From contig NZ_CP055930.1 in NCBI RefSeq assembly GCF_013927005.1, forward strand, positions 3,782,001 through 3,846,000: a DNA stretch of 64,000 nt, in the 5' to 3' direction. A program made the translations under genes and the position numbers. The stretch is from Enterobacter sp. RHBSTW-00175 (GTDB taxonomy: Bacteria > Pseudomonadota > Gammaproteobacteria > Enterobacterales > Enterobacteriaceae). The notes beneath the pieces are model-generated. The model was not told the origin of the DNA, made no database searches, and saw only the letters and a program-made list of their open reading frames with translations. Below, in pieces: positions 1 to 7,156 of this stretch (positions within the stretch are counted from its first letter, which is position 1; every line of letters begins with the position of its first letter).

Positions 1-806
1 GGATGACCTTCAGCGAAGGGGCAACCTTTAATGCGGAACAGTTGGCTGGCCGGGCGCAGGTGGTTGTGCTGGACGCCAACTCGCGCAGGCAGCTTTTCCC
101 GGATAAAACGAATGTGGTGGGTGAAGTTATCCTGGTAGGAAACATGCCAGCCACGGTTATCGGTGTGGCGGAAGAGAAACAGTCGATGTTTGGCAGCAGC
201 AAGATTTTGCGCGTCTGGCTGCCCTATACCACGATTTCCGGGCGGATCATGGGGCAGTCGTGGCTGAACTCCATCACTGTGCGCGTGAAGGAAGGCTATG
301 ACAGCGCGCTTGCCGAACAACAGCTTGAGCGTCTGCTGACGTTGCGCCACGGGAAGAAGGATTTCTTTACCTGGAATATGGATGGCCTGTTGAAAACGGC
401 TGAAAAGACCACACATACTCTTCAGTTGTTCCTGACGCTGGTCGCGGTGATTTCGCTGGTTGTGGGTGGCATCGGGGTGATGAATATCATGCTGGTGTCG
501 GTGACAGAGCGCACCCGCGAGATTGGTATTCGCATGGCGGTTGGGGCCAGGGCAAGCGATGTGCTGCAACAGTTTTTGATTGAAGCGGTGCTGGTGTGCC
601 TGGTAGGAGGCGCGATGGGGATTGCCTTATCGATGATTATTGCCTTTACCTTAAAGCTCTTTTTACCCGGCTGGGAGATTGGCTTCTCGCCTGTGGCGAT
701 CCTCACCGCATTTTTGTGTTCGACCTTTACCGGTATCTTGTTTGGCTGGCTGCCTGCGCGCAATGCAGCGCGATTAGATCCGGTGGATGCGCTGGCGCGG
801 GAATAG
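1..806 (+). CDS. macB: MacB macrolide/enterotoxin export ABC transporter, C-terminal part
   Basis: Partial: the window opens inside the gene and about 268 residues of the roughly 650-residue family length remain. MacB is the inner-membrane ATPase/permease that works with MacA and TolC to export macrolides, enterotoxin and other substrates. What is seen is the end of the periplasmic MacB_PCD domain, then the FtsX-like permease part with three membrane segments at about residues 140-165, 190-220 and 230-255 of the visible piece. The piece includes the conserved TERTREIGIR stretch and the typical ending with DPVDALARE. The ATPase domain is upstream and out of view. The position next to a convergent cspD matches E. 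coli macAB-cspD-clpSA. Confidence 0.95.
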   Translation, partial: MTFSEGATFNAEQLAGRAQVVVLDANSRRQLFPDKTNVVGEVILVGNMPATVIGVAEEKQSMFGSSKILRVWLPYTTISGRIMGQSWLNSITVRVKEGYDSALAEQQLERLLTLRHGKKDFFTWNMDGLLKTAEKTTHTLQLFLTLVAVISLVVGGIGVMNIMLVSVTERTREIGIRMAVGARASDVLQQFLIEAVLVCLVGGAMGIALSMIIAFTLKLFLPGWEIGFSPVAILTAFLCSTFTGILFGWLPARNAARLDPVDALARE

Positions 807-810
807 CCCG

Positions 811-846
811 AAAATAAAAATGCCAGCCGATCGGGCTGGCATTTTG
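811..846. terminator. Bidirectional terminator between macB and cspD
   Basis: A 9-10 bp inverted repeat (ATGCCAGCC/GGCTGGCAT around GATC) lies between two convergent genes. It has a short T-run on the + side and a T-rich tract on the - side, so it can serve both macB and cspD. Confidence 0.8.
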
Positions 847-876
847 CCTGCGGGATGTACACAATGAAACAGAGGG

Positions 877-1098
877 CTACGCAACAACTTCCGCTTCGAT
901 GGGCACGATGACGCTGGCATGATTGCCCTTCGGCCCCTGGTGTACATCGAACCGAACCGATTGTCCGGCTTTGAGCGTTCTGTAACCATCCATCTGAATG
1001 GTGGAATAGTGAGCGAAGATATCCTCGCCGCCGCCTTCGGGGCAGATAAACCCAAACCCTTTGGCGTTGTTGAACCACTTAACAGTACCCATTTCCAT
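877..1098 (-). CDS. cspD: Cold shock-like protein CspD (stationary-phase replication inhibitor)
   Basis: A 73-residue cold-shock domain protein. RNP1 (KGFGFI, residues 13-18) and RNP2 (DIFAHY, 26-31) are intact. CspD binds single-stranded DNA and RNA as a dimer; in E. coli it is made in stationary phase or starvation, blocks replication initiation and elongation, and is not itself cold induced. It is transcribed divergently from clpS across a 267-bp gap, as in E. coli. The start chosen is MEMGTVKWF, which matches the family start. Confidence 0.95.
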   Translation of the reverse strand: MEMGTVKWFNNAKGFGFICPEGGGEDIFAHYSTIQMDGYRTLKAGQSVRFDVHQGPKGNHASVIVPIEAEVVA

Positions 1099-1365
1099 GC
1101 TTCGACATCCTTCGTAAATCTTATAAATTAAGATGGAATGAACCGGTGGTGGAGTGGGGGCTGTTCAAAACCTCGCCATCTCACGCCTGTACAATTTAGA
1201 TAAACGAAACAGGGCGTCAAGAGTTTGGCGCTGGAGTTGGGACAATAATCAACCAAAATTTGAAGCAGTTAACGCTATTGCAACAGTTTGTGACAGACAT
1301 CGCGGATGACAGTAATAGATGATTGTTATCTAACATCTGAGGTAGATTCAAAGTGATTATGCAAA

Positions 1366-1686
1366 ATGGGTAAGACGAACGACTGGCTGGATTTTGACCA
1401 GCTGGCGGAAGACAAAGTGCGTGACGCGCTAAAACCGCCATCCATGTATAAAGTAATGTTAATGAACGATGATTACACGCCGATGGAATTTGTTATTGAC
1501 GTGCTACAAAAGTTCTTTTCTTATGATGTAGAACGTGCAACGCAACTGATGCTTACCGTTCATTATCGTGGCAAAGCTATCTGCGGCATCTTTACCGCCG
1601 AAGTGGCGGAAACCAAAGTAGCGATGGTGAACGACTACGCAAGGGAGAACGAGCATCCGTTGCTGTGTACGCTGGAAAAGGCCTGA
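1366..1686 (+). CDS. clpS: ClpS, N-recognin adaptor of ClpAP
   Basis: A 106-residue adaptor, the usual E. coli length. It binds proteins with N-degron residues (Leu, Phe, Tyr, Trp) and delivers them to ClpA. The binding-pocket region is visible ([10 protein letters not shown], about residues 34-43, and the AKVAM/HPLL part near the C-terminus), preceded by the flexible N-terminal extension needed for delivery. It sits 27 bp before clpA, most likely in one transcription unit. Aat, which attaches Leu/Phe to N-termini and so creates ClpS substrates, is encoded 15 kb away in the same window. Confidence 0.97.
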   Translation: MGKTNDWLDFDQLAEDKVRDALKPPSMYKVMLMNDDYTPMEFVIDVLQKFFSYDVERATQLMLTVHYRGKAICGIFTAEVAETKVAMVNDYARENEHPLLCTLEKA

Positions 1687-1713
1687 TAAGGCATAAAATT
1701 GGGGGAGGTGCCT

Positions 1714-3993
1714 ATGCTCAATCAAGAACTGGAACTCAGTTTAAACATGGCTTTCGCCAGAGCGCGTGAGCACCGACATGAGTTTATGACCGTCGAGCAT
1801 TTACTGCTCGCACTGCTTAGCAACCCATCCGCCCGCGAAGCGCTGGAAGCCTGCTCCGTGGATCTGGTGGCGCTACGTCAGGAACTCGAAGCCTTCATCG
1901 AACAAACCACACCGGTGCTGCCAGCCAGTGAAGAAGAGCGCGACACGCAGCCGACGCTCAGCTTCCAGCGGGTATTGCAGCGCGCGGTCTTCCACGTCCA
2001 GTCTTCCGGGCGTAGCGAAGTGACTGGTGCAAATGTGCTGGTTGCCATCTTTAGCGAGCAGGAGTCACAGGCTGCCTATCTGCTGCGCAAACACGAAGTC
2101 AGCCGACTCGACGTGGTTAACTTTATCTCTCACGGAACGCGAAAAGACGAGCCTAACCAGGCATCGGATTCCAGCAATCAGGTCAATAACAATGAAGAGC
2201 AAGCAGGCGGGGAGGATCGTATGGAAAACTTCACCACCAACCTTAACCAGCTTGCTCGCGTTGGCGGTATCGACCCGCTGATTGGCCGCGATAAAGAGCT
2301 GGAGCGCGCGATCCAGGTGCTGTGCCGTCGCCGCAAGAACAACCCGCTGCTGGTGGGTGAGTCTGGCGTGGGTAAAACTGCGATTGCCGAAGGGCTGGCC
2401 TGGCGTATTGTGCAGGGCGACGTGCCGGAAGTGATTGCCGATTGCACGATCTATTCGCTGGATATTGGTTCACTTCTGGCGGGCACCAAATACCGTGGTG
2501 ATTTCGAAAAACGCTTTAAGGCGCTGTTAAAACAGCTGGAACAAGACACCAACAGCATTCTGTTTATCGATGAAATTCATACCATCATCGGCGCAGGTGC
2601 GGCCTCTGGTGGCCAGGTGGATGCCGCTAACCTGATCAAACCGCTGCTCTCCAGCGGCAAGATCCGCGTGATTGGCTCCACGACCTACCAGGAGTTCAGC
2701 AACATCTTTGAGAAAGACCGTGCGCTGGCGCGTCGCTTCCAGAAAATCGACGTGACTGAACCGTCCGTTGAGGAAACGGTGCAGATCATCAACGGCCTAA
2801 AACCGAAGTACGAAGCGCACCATGACGTGCGTTATACCGCGAAAGCGGTGCGTGCGGCGGTAGAGCTGGCGGTTAAATACATCAACGACCGTCATCTGCC
2901 TGATAAGGCAATTGACGTGATTGATGAGGCGGGTGCGCGCGCGCGCCTGATGCCAGCCAGCAAGCGTAAGAAAACCGTTAACGTGGCGGATATTGAGTCT
3001 GTAGTCGCCCGTATCGCGCGTATCCCTGAGAAGAGCGTTTCTCAGAGCGACCGCGACACGCTGCGTACGCTCGGCAATCGCCTGAAAATGCTGGTCTTTG
3101 GTCAGGATAAAGCCATTGAGGCCTTAACCGAGGCTATCAAGATGGCCCGTGCCGGACTGGGGCATGAGCATAAACCAGTGGGTTCCTTCCTGTTCGCCGG
3201 CCCGACCGGTGTGGGGAAAACCGAGGTGACGGTTCAGCTCTCTAAAGCGCTGGGCATTGAGCTGCTGCGTTTTGATATGTCCGAGTACATGGAGCGTCAC
3301 ACCGTCAGTCGTCTGATTGGTGCGCCTCCGGGATATGTGGGCTTCGACCAGGGGGGGCTGCTGACCGATGCGGTTATTAAGCATCCGCACGCGGTACTGC
3401 TGCTTGATGAAATCGAGAAAGCGCACCCTGACGTGTTCAACATCCTGTTGCAGGTGATGGACAACGGTACGCTGACCGATAACAACGGGCGCAAGGCGGA
3501 CTTCCGCAATGTGGTGCTGGTGATGACCACCAACGCCGGGGTACGTGAAACCGAGCGTAAATCCATTGGGCTTATCCACCAGGATAACAGCACCGATGCG
3601 ATGGAAGAGATCAAGAAGGTCTTTACGCCAGAATTCCGTAACCGTCTGGACAATATTATCTGGTTCGATCACCTGTCGACTGAGGTTATCCATCAGGTCG
3701 TGGATAAGTTTATCGTCGAGTTGCAGGTTCAGCTGGATCAGAAAGGCGTGTCGCTGGAAGTGAGCCAGGAGGCCCGCAACTGGCTGGCTGAGAAAGGCTA
3801 CGACCGTGCGATGGGTGCGCGTCCAATGGCGCGTGTGATTCAGGACAACCTGAAGAAACCGCTGGCGAATGAACTGCTGTTTGGTTCGCTGGTGGATGGC
3901 GGCCAGGTGACGGTGGCGCTTGATCAGGCGAAGAGCGAGCTGACGTACGATTTTCAGAGTGCGGCGAAGCATAAGCCTGAAGCGGCTCACTAA
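1714..3993 (+). CDS. clpA: ClpA, AAA+ unfoldase of the ClpAP protease
   Basis: 759 residues, matching ClpA. The Clp N-domain repeats cover about residues 1-145. The first AAA+ module has Walker A GESGVGKT at 215-222 and Walker B LFIDEIH; the second has GPTGVGKT at 496-503 and [10 protein letters not shown]. The IGL loop used to dock on ClpP is present (KSIGLIHQ). The start is the ATG followed by LNQELE, preceded by GGGGGAGG; an earlier GTG/ATG-like extension is not needed. A second strong Shine-Dalgarno sequence precedes Met170 (separate entry). The gene ends in a clear terminator, and the accessory region begins directly after it. Confidence 0.98.
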   Translation: MLNQELELSLNMAFARAREHRHEFMTVEHLLLALLSNPSAREALEACSVDLVALRQELEAFIEQTTPVLPASEEERDTQPTLSFQRVLQRAVFHVQSSGRSEVTGANVLVAIFSEQESQAAYLLRKHEVSRLDVVNFISHGTRKDEPNQASDSSNQVNNNEEQAGGEDRMENFTTNLNQLARVGGIDPLIGRDKELERAIQVLCRRRKNNPLLVGESGVGKTAIAEGLAWRIVQGDVPEVIADCTIYSLDIGSLLAGTKYRGDFEKRFKALLKQLEQDTNSILFIDEIHTIIGAGAASGGQVDAANLIKPLLSSGKIRVIGSTTYQEFSNIFEKDRALARRFQKIDVTEPSVEETVQIINGLKPKYEAHHDVRYTAKAVRAAVELAVKYINDRHLPDKAIDVIDEAGARARLMPASKRKKTVNVADIESVVARIARIPEKSVSQSDRDTLRTLGNRLKMLVFGQDKAIEALTEAIKMARAGLGHEHKPVGSFLFAGPTGVGKTEVTVQLSKALGIELLRFDMSEYMERHTVSRLIGAPPGYVGFDQGGLLTDAVIKHPHAVLLLDEIEKAHPDVFNILLQVMDNGTLTDNNGRKADFRNVVLVMTTNAGVRETERKSIGLIHQDNSTDAMEEIKKVFTPEFRNRLDNIIWFDHLSTEVIHQVVDKFIVELQVQLDQKGVSLEVSQEARNWLAEKGYDRAMGARPMARVIQDNLKKPLANELLFGSLVDGGQVTVALDQAKSELTYDFQSAAKHKPEAAH
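2208..2223 (+). promoter_or_regulatory. Internal translation start in clpA (short ClpA form)
   Basis: A GCGGGGAGGAT ribosome-binding sequence lies 6-7 bases before ATG codon 170, just after the N-domain linker. E. coli ClpA is known to make a shorter polypeptide from Met169, which lacks the ClpS-binding N-domain. The strong in-frame site here suggests the same. Confidence 0.6.
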
Positions 3994-4012
3994 GTTAAAC
4001 GTTGAACTTAAA

Positions 4013-4037
4013 AACCGGGCATTTGCCCGGTTTTTTT
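4013..4037 (+). terminator. clpA rho-independent terminator
   Basis: CCGGGC-ATTT-GCCCGG hairpin followed by seven T residues, just after the clpA stop codon. Confidence 0.9.
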
Positions 4038-4089
4038 ATGCCTGCAAGGTAAAAGCAAAACGGCAACGGCGTTGTCGTTTTTAGTGTTT

Positions 4090-4131
4090 GTTCCCTCTCC
4101 CTGTGGGAGAGGGTTAGGGTGAGGGCATCAG
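4090..4131. repeat. REP-like palindromic repeat
   Basis: A CCCTCTCCC/GGGAGAGGG hairpin followed by GTTAGGGTGAGGGC. Sequences of this type are common intergenic repeats in Enterobacter/Klebsiella genomes (from memory). It sits at the boundary between the clpA terminator and the accessory region. Confidence 0.6.
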
Positions 4132-4296
4132 GACGCAGAGGAATTTTGCGAGGCGCTTTCCAGTTTCTTTCGAAGTCAGTTGCTGGATAAATCCACAGTA
4201 ATAAAATGGCGGCGCACCTGCAAAATCAGGTGCCGGGATTGGCGTCCTGATTACACACTAGAAATGATGTTGATGCGTCAACTATCATCAGGTTCG

Positions 4297-4325
4297 TTCA
4301 CACTTTTGAAAGCTAGCGATATAAT
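4297..4325 (+). promoter_or_regulatory. Strong sigma-70 promoter of the P4-like remnant
   Basis: TTCACA, a 17-nt spacer, then a perfect TATAAT. Transcription would begin near 4332 and read a roughly 140-nt leader before the next gene. Confidence 0.65.
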
Positions 4326-4331
4326 CCGCAG

Positions 4332-4473
4332 ACTCAATTATGGTGGGCTGAACCGGGGCTTCTTTTGAAGCGCCGATTTTCCCGTGTGGGTCGGTACGCC
4401 AAACCGGTTCAGTCTGCCACCTGAGTTGGCGTTCGGGTGGAGATCTCATAATTTCACACGGAGTCATAACCAA
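4332..4473 (+). ncRNA. Structured leader resembling a P4-satellite immunity (CI RNA) region
   Basis: A 9-bp inverted repeat (CTGAACCGG at 4348-4356 with CCGGTTCAG at 4404-4412) encloses most of the leader; a second pair, CGCCAA (4397-4402) with TTGGCG (4426-4431), could form a competing hairpin. The wording of this stretch, with GGTACGCCAA and the GGCGTTCGGGTGG box, recalls leaders upstream of ash/icd-like genes in P4-type satellite prophages. In P4 such leaders yield the CI RNA that controls immunity by premature termination. The family assignment is from memory and was not searched. Confidence 0.4.
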
Positions 4474-4911
4474 ATGGAACATAACAATTTTTCACAGCTA
4501 TACACCGAACTCTCCCTCAATCCCGATCTCCCAACGCTTGCTGAGCGTTGCAAACTGCTCACTGAAATCCTTCTGGACTGCAAATCACTTCCGCAGACTC
4601 AGCCTGTTTGTCGTTGTCTGGGGGCGTACCTCGAAGACGTTAAAACCGGCCTCGCAGAATCAATGCGAGATTTTCAGGTCGTTGAATTTGAAGCGGAAGA
4701 AGAACTGCCGGGCAAAAAAGAGTGGCTACTGGAAGATACGGAAACGAAGTGCGATTACTGCCGGGCTCTGAACCATGTGCTGCTCATATCACATTTTGAC
4801 CTCGACATGCTGCCGCACCTCTCGGGATTGCTTCATGACATCACGCATTCAATGGCGACAGATTTGGTGGCATCCGGTGGTGAAAACACTGTGATCCATA
4901 TTATTTCCTGA
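4474..4911 (+). CDS. Uncharacterised 145-aa protein, P4-like remnant
   Basis: The function is not recognised. The start is the ATG after CACGGAG; a longer ORF begins upstream but would be inside the structured leader. The product is acidic and soluble with no signal peptide or membrane segment. Visible features are a CxC (Cys46/Cys48), a CxxC (Cys93/Cys96) and a His-rich C-terminal part (His101, His107, His115, His121, His125), which could bind metal. It has its own strong promoter and structured leader and is followed by a hairpin, so it looks like a self-contained unit left from a satellite prophage. No integrase or other phage gene is nearby. A regulatory or host-takeover role is possible but not shown. 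Confidence 0.6.
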   Translation: MEHNNFSQLYTELSLNPDLPTLAERCKLLTEILLDCKSLPQTQPVCRCLGAYLEDVKTGLAESMRDFQVVEFEAEEELPGKKEWLLEDTETKCDYCRALNHVLLISHFDLDMLPHLSGLLHDITHSMATDLVASGGENTVIHIIS

Positions 4912-4922
4912 GTGCGGACTTG

Positions 4923-4950
4923 AGCGTCGGGGAACAACCCCGGCGCTTTG
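4923..4950 (+). terminator. Hairpin after the 145-aa gene
   Basis: A 10-bp stem AGCGTCGGGG/CCCCGGCGCT (one T-G wobble) with loop AACAA, 12 bases after the stop codon. The T-run after it is short, so it may be a weak terminator or a processing/stability hairpin. Confidence 0.5.
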
Positions 4951-4979
4951 TGGATGAACCCTTTTTTTTGGTGACTTTA

Positions 4980-5087
4980 TAACTTATTGATTTATAAAGA
5001 CAGGATAGTCTCACTTGAAAAAAGGGTTTACTGTCTTAAAGTTGATTATTTTCTTTACGAACAATAAGATGGCGTAGATTCGTTTCA
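4980..5087 (+). promoter_or_regulatory. Leader of CRISPR array 1 with IHF site and promoter
   Basis: AT-rich leader directly before the first repeat. TAACTTATTGATT (4980-4992) matches the reverse form of the IHF consensus (YAA-N4-TTGATW) perfectly, 96 bp from repeat 1. A candidate array promoter is TTGATT (5042-5047), 17-nt spacer, TAAGAT (5065-5070), giving a start near 5077. IHF bending of the leader is an established requirement for spacer integration in several type I systems, including I-F. Confidence 0.6.
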
Positions 5088-5895
5088 GTTCACTGCCGTA
5101 CAGGCAGCTTAGAAATCAAGCCATACGACATCATGGTTAGATAACCTGTTCACTGCCGTACAGGCAGCTTAGAAACTGTAGAATTGTTTTCTCTTTGTCT
5201 ACAACTAGTTCACTGCCGTACAGGCAGCTTAGAAATGAACGGATTTACCATCCGGCGAGATAATCACGTTCACTGCCGTACAGGCAGCTTAGAAATGATG
5301 GATTCATTGTCTCAGGGGGCTTAATGAGTTCACTGCCGTACAGGCAGCTTAGAAATTGCTCACTTGGGTGAACAGGCCGTACTCAATGTTCACTGCCGTA
5401 CAGGCAGCTTAGAAATTTTTGAGGCCACGGAAGGCAAGACGTGAAATGTTCACTGCCGTACAGGCAGCTTAGAAATTTACCATCAAGCCAGTACAGCATT
5501 GCAATCGGTTCACTGCCGTACAGGCAGCTTAGAAAACCGAAAAGAATGGCCGCAACGATATTTGGATGTTCACTGCCGTACAGGCAGCTTAGAAAGAAGG
5601 CCGTCGATATGTCCCGCGCTAACAACCGTTCACTGCCGTACAGGCAGCTTAGAAATTCCCACTGCGCACCATTTTTGCGGGCAAAGCGTTCACTGCCGTA
5701 CAGGCAGCTTAGAAATGAATAGCCGAAGTCAAGAGCGCTCAGCACTTGTTCACTGCCGTACAGGCAGCTTAGAAATATCCCAGAAGTTTGAGAGTCTCCC
5801 GACTCTTGTTCACTGCCGTACAGGCAGCTTAGAAAGCATGGCGTCTGAAGTGTGGGTCACGTTTAACGTTCACTGCCGTACAGGCAGCAAAACTA
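5088..5895 (+). CRISPR. Type I-F CRISPR array 1 (14 repeats, 13 spacers)
   Basis: A 28-bp repeat (GTTCACTGCC...CTTAGAAA) recurs with an exact 60-bp period, so all 13 spacers are 32 bp. Thirteen repeats are identical. The last (5868-5895) keeps only its first 20 bases, that is the Cas6f hairpin, and loses the handle, which marks the trailer end and sets transcription on the + strand with the leader at lower coordinates. The repeat hairpin is CTGCC-GTACA-GGCAG. Spacer origins cannot be told without a search; spacer 13 contains ATGGCGTCTGAAGTG and reads like the start of a gene. ORFs running through the array are products of the repeat and are not genes. Confidence 0.99.
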
Positions 5896-6172
5896 AAACT
5901 AACCCTCTAAAACATTTATGGTATCTATTTAAAACTTAATATCAGCAAATCTGCACTCTTTATTTTTTTCACAATAAATAAAAAATTCATTCATATATTA
6001 ATTATATTTCAATAAATATATTATTCGTATCAATAATGCATTGAATGTGGAAATATTTTTTTCGATTTATTATCGCGGTAATGACTATTCATTCGATTCC
6101 CGTCACAGTTGTTTTCATCTTATTTTCGATAACATACTGTACATTCAATGTCTTGAAATGAAAGCCCTTGCC
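5896..6172. other. AT-rich gap between array 1 and cas1
   Basis: No gene is seen. The stretch is very AT-rich (H-NS-type composition) and must hold the cas1 promoter; TTCACA near 5969 followed by several TATATT-like boxes are candidates, but no single promoter stands out. A perfect 10-bp inverted repeat, CATTGAATGT (6039-6048) and ACATTCAATG (6141-6150), brackets the region just before the cas1 start. Confidence 0.5.
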
Positions 6173-7156
6173 ATGGCAGTAAACAGCATTACTCCAACTG
6201 ACTTAAAAACCATTCTGCATTCAAAACGTGCCAATATTTATTACCTGGAGAAATGTCGCATCCAGGTAAACGGTGGTCGCGTTGAATATGTTACTCAGGA
6301 AGGTAAAGAATCATTTTACTGGAATATTCCCATCGCCAATACCACAGCCGTCATGCTGGGCATGGGAACCTCCGTAACGCAAATGGCGATGCGGGAGTTT
6401 GCGCGGGCTGGTGTGATGGTTGGCTTTTGTGGAACGGACGGCACGCCGCTCTATTCCGCAAATGAAGTCGATATTGATGCCTCCTGGCTATGCCCGCAAA
6501 GCGAATATCGACCGACGGGATATTTGCAAAACTGGGTCTCATTTTGGTTTAACGAAGATATGCGTTTACAGGCGGCTAAGCATTTTCAGTTTATTCGTTT
6601 AGAGCAGATCGAAAAACAATGGTTAGGGTTGCGAATGCAGCGTGAAACCTCTTTTCAGCCGGATCCCGGGACGCTGAGAAATATCCTTGAACGCGCTCGA
6701 CAGGGTATGGAAAACGCTAACGACCACACCACATTGATGCTCCAGGAAGCACAGCTCACGAAATCGCTCTACAGGCTGGCCAGTCAAACCGTAGGTTACG
6801 GCAGCTTTACCCGGGCTAAACGGGGCGGCGGTGCAGATTCGGCAAATCGTTTTCTCGATCAAGGTAATTATCTGGCCTACGGATTGGCAGCGGTGGCGAC
6901 CTGGGTCACTGGTATCCCTCATGGCCTCGCGGTCATGCATGGTAAAACCCGACGTGGGGGACTGGTCTTTGATATTGCCGATTTAATAAAGGATGCGCTG
7001 GTAATGCCGCAGGCCTTTATCGCCTCGATGGAAGGGGAAGACAATCAACTTTTTCGTCAGCGCTGTATTAGCATCTTTCAGCAAACAGATGCGCTGGACG
7101 TAATGATTTCCACCTTGCAGGACACCTCGCAGACACTGGCGGAAAACGCATCATGA
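6173..7156 (+). CDS. cas1: Cas1, type I-F CRISPR integrase
   Basis: 327 residues, close to the 324 of the Pseudomonas aeruginosa I-F Cas1. Cas1 with the Cas2 part of Cas2-3 captures prespacers and integrates them at the leader end of an array. The metal ligands expected for the active site are present: Glu192, His256 (VMHGKTRRG), Asp267 and Asp270 (FDIADLIKD). The N-terminal block around LKTILHSKRAN and the IPIANTT motif are typical. The start is placed at the ATG giving MAVNS, which aligns with the family N-terminus; ATG at 6158 or TTG at 6041 would add residues the family lacks, though the Shine-Dalgarno sequence is weak for all. The stop overlaps the cas2-3 start (ATGA). Confidence 0.97.
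   Translation: MAVNSITPTDLKTILHSKRANIYYLEKCRIQVNGGRVEYVTQEGKESFYWNIPIANTTAVMLGMGTSVTQMAMREFARAGVMVGFCGTDGTPLYSANEVDIDASWLCPQSEYRPTGYLQNWVSFWFNEDMRLQAAKHFQFIRLEQIEKQWLGLRMQRETSFQPDPGTLRNILERARQGMENANDHTTLMLQEAQLTKSLYRLASQTVGYGSFTRAKRGGGADSANRFLDQGNYLAYGLAAVATWVTGIPHGLAVMHGKTRRGGLVFDIADLIKDALVMPQAFIASMEGEDNQLFRQRCISIFQQTDALDVMISTLQDTSQTLAENAS

Noticed and set aside
4180..4368. 62-codon frame before the P4-like leader
   Set aside because: No Shine-Dalgarno sequence; it runs through the promoter and into the structured leader. At most a decayed remnant.
5383..5939. Several frames of 90-146 codons through CRISPR array 1, with repeating SLPYRQLR or HCRTGSLE peptides
   Set aside because: They are translations of the CRISPR repeat, whose 60-bp period keeps the frame. 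They have no start signals and are not genes.
6041..6172. Extended cas1 start at a TTG codon
   Set aside because: Adds 44 residues absent from type I-F Cas1 proteins and translates AT-rich intergenic DNA.
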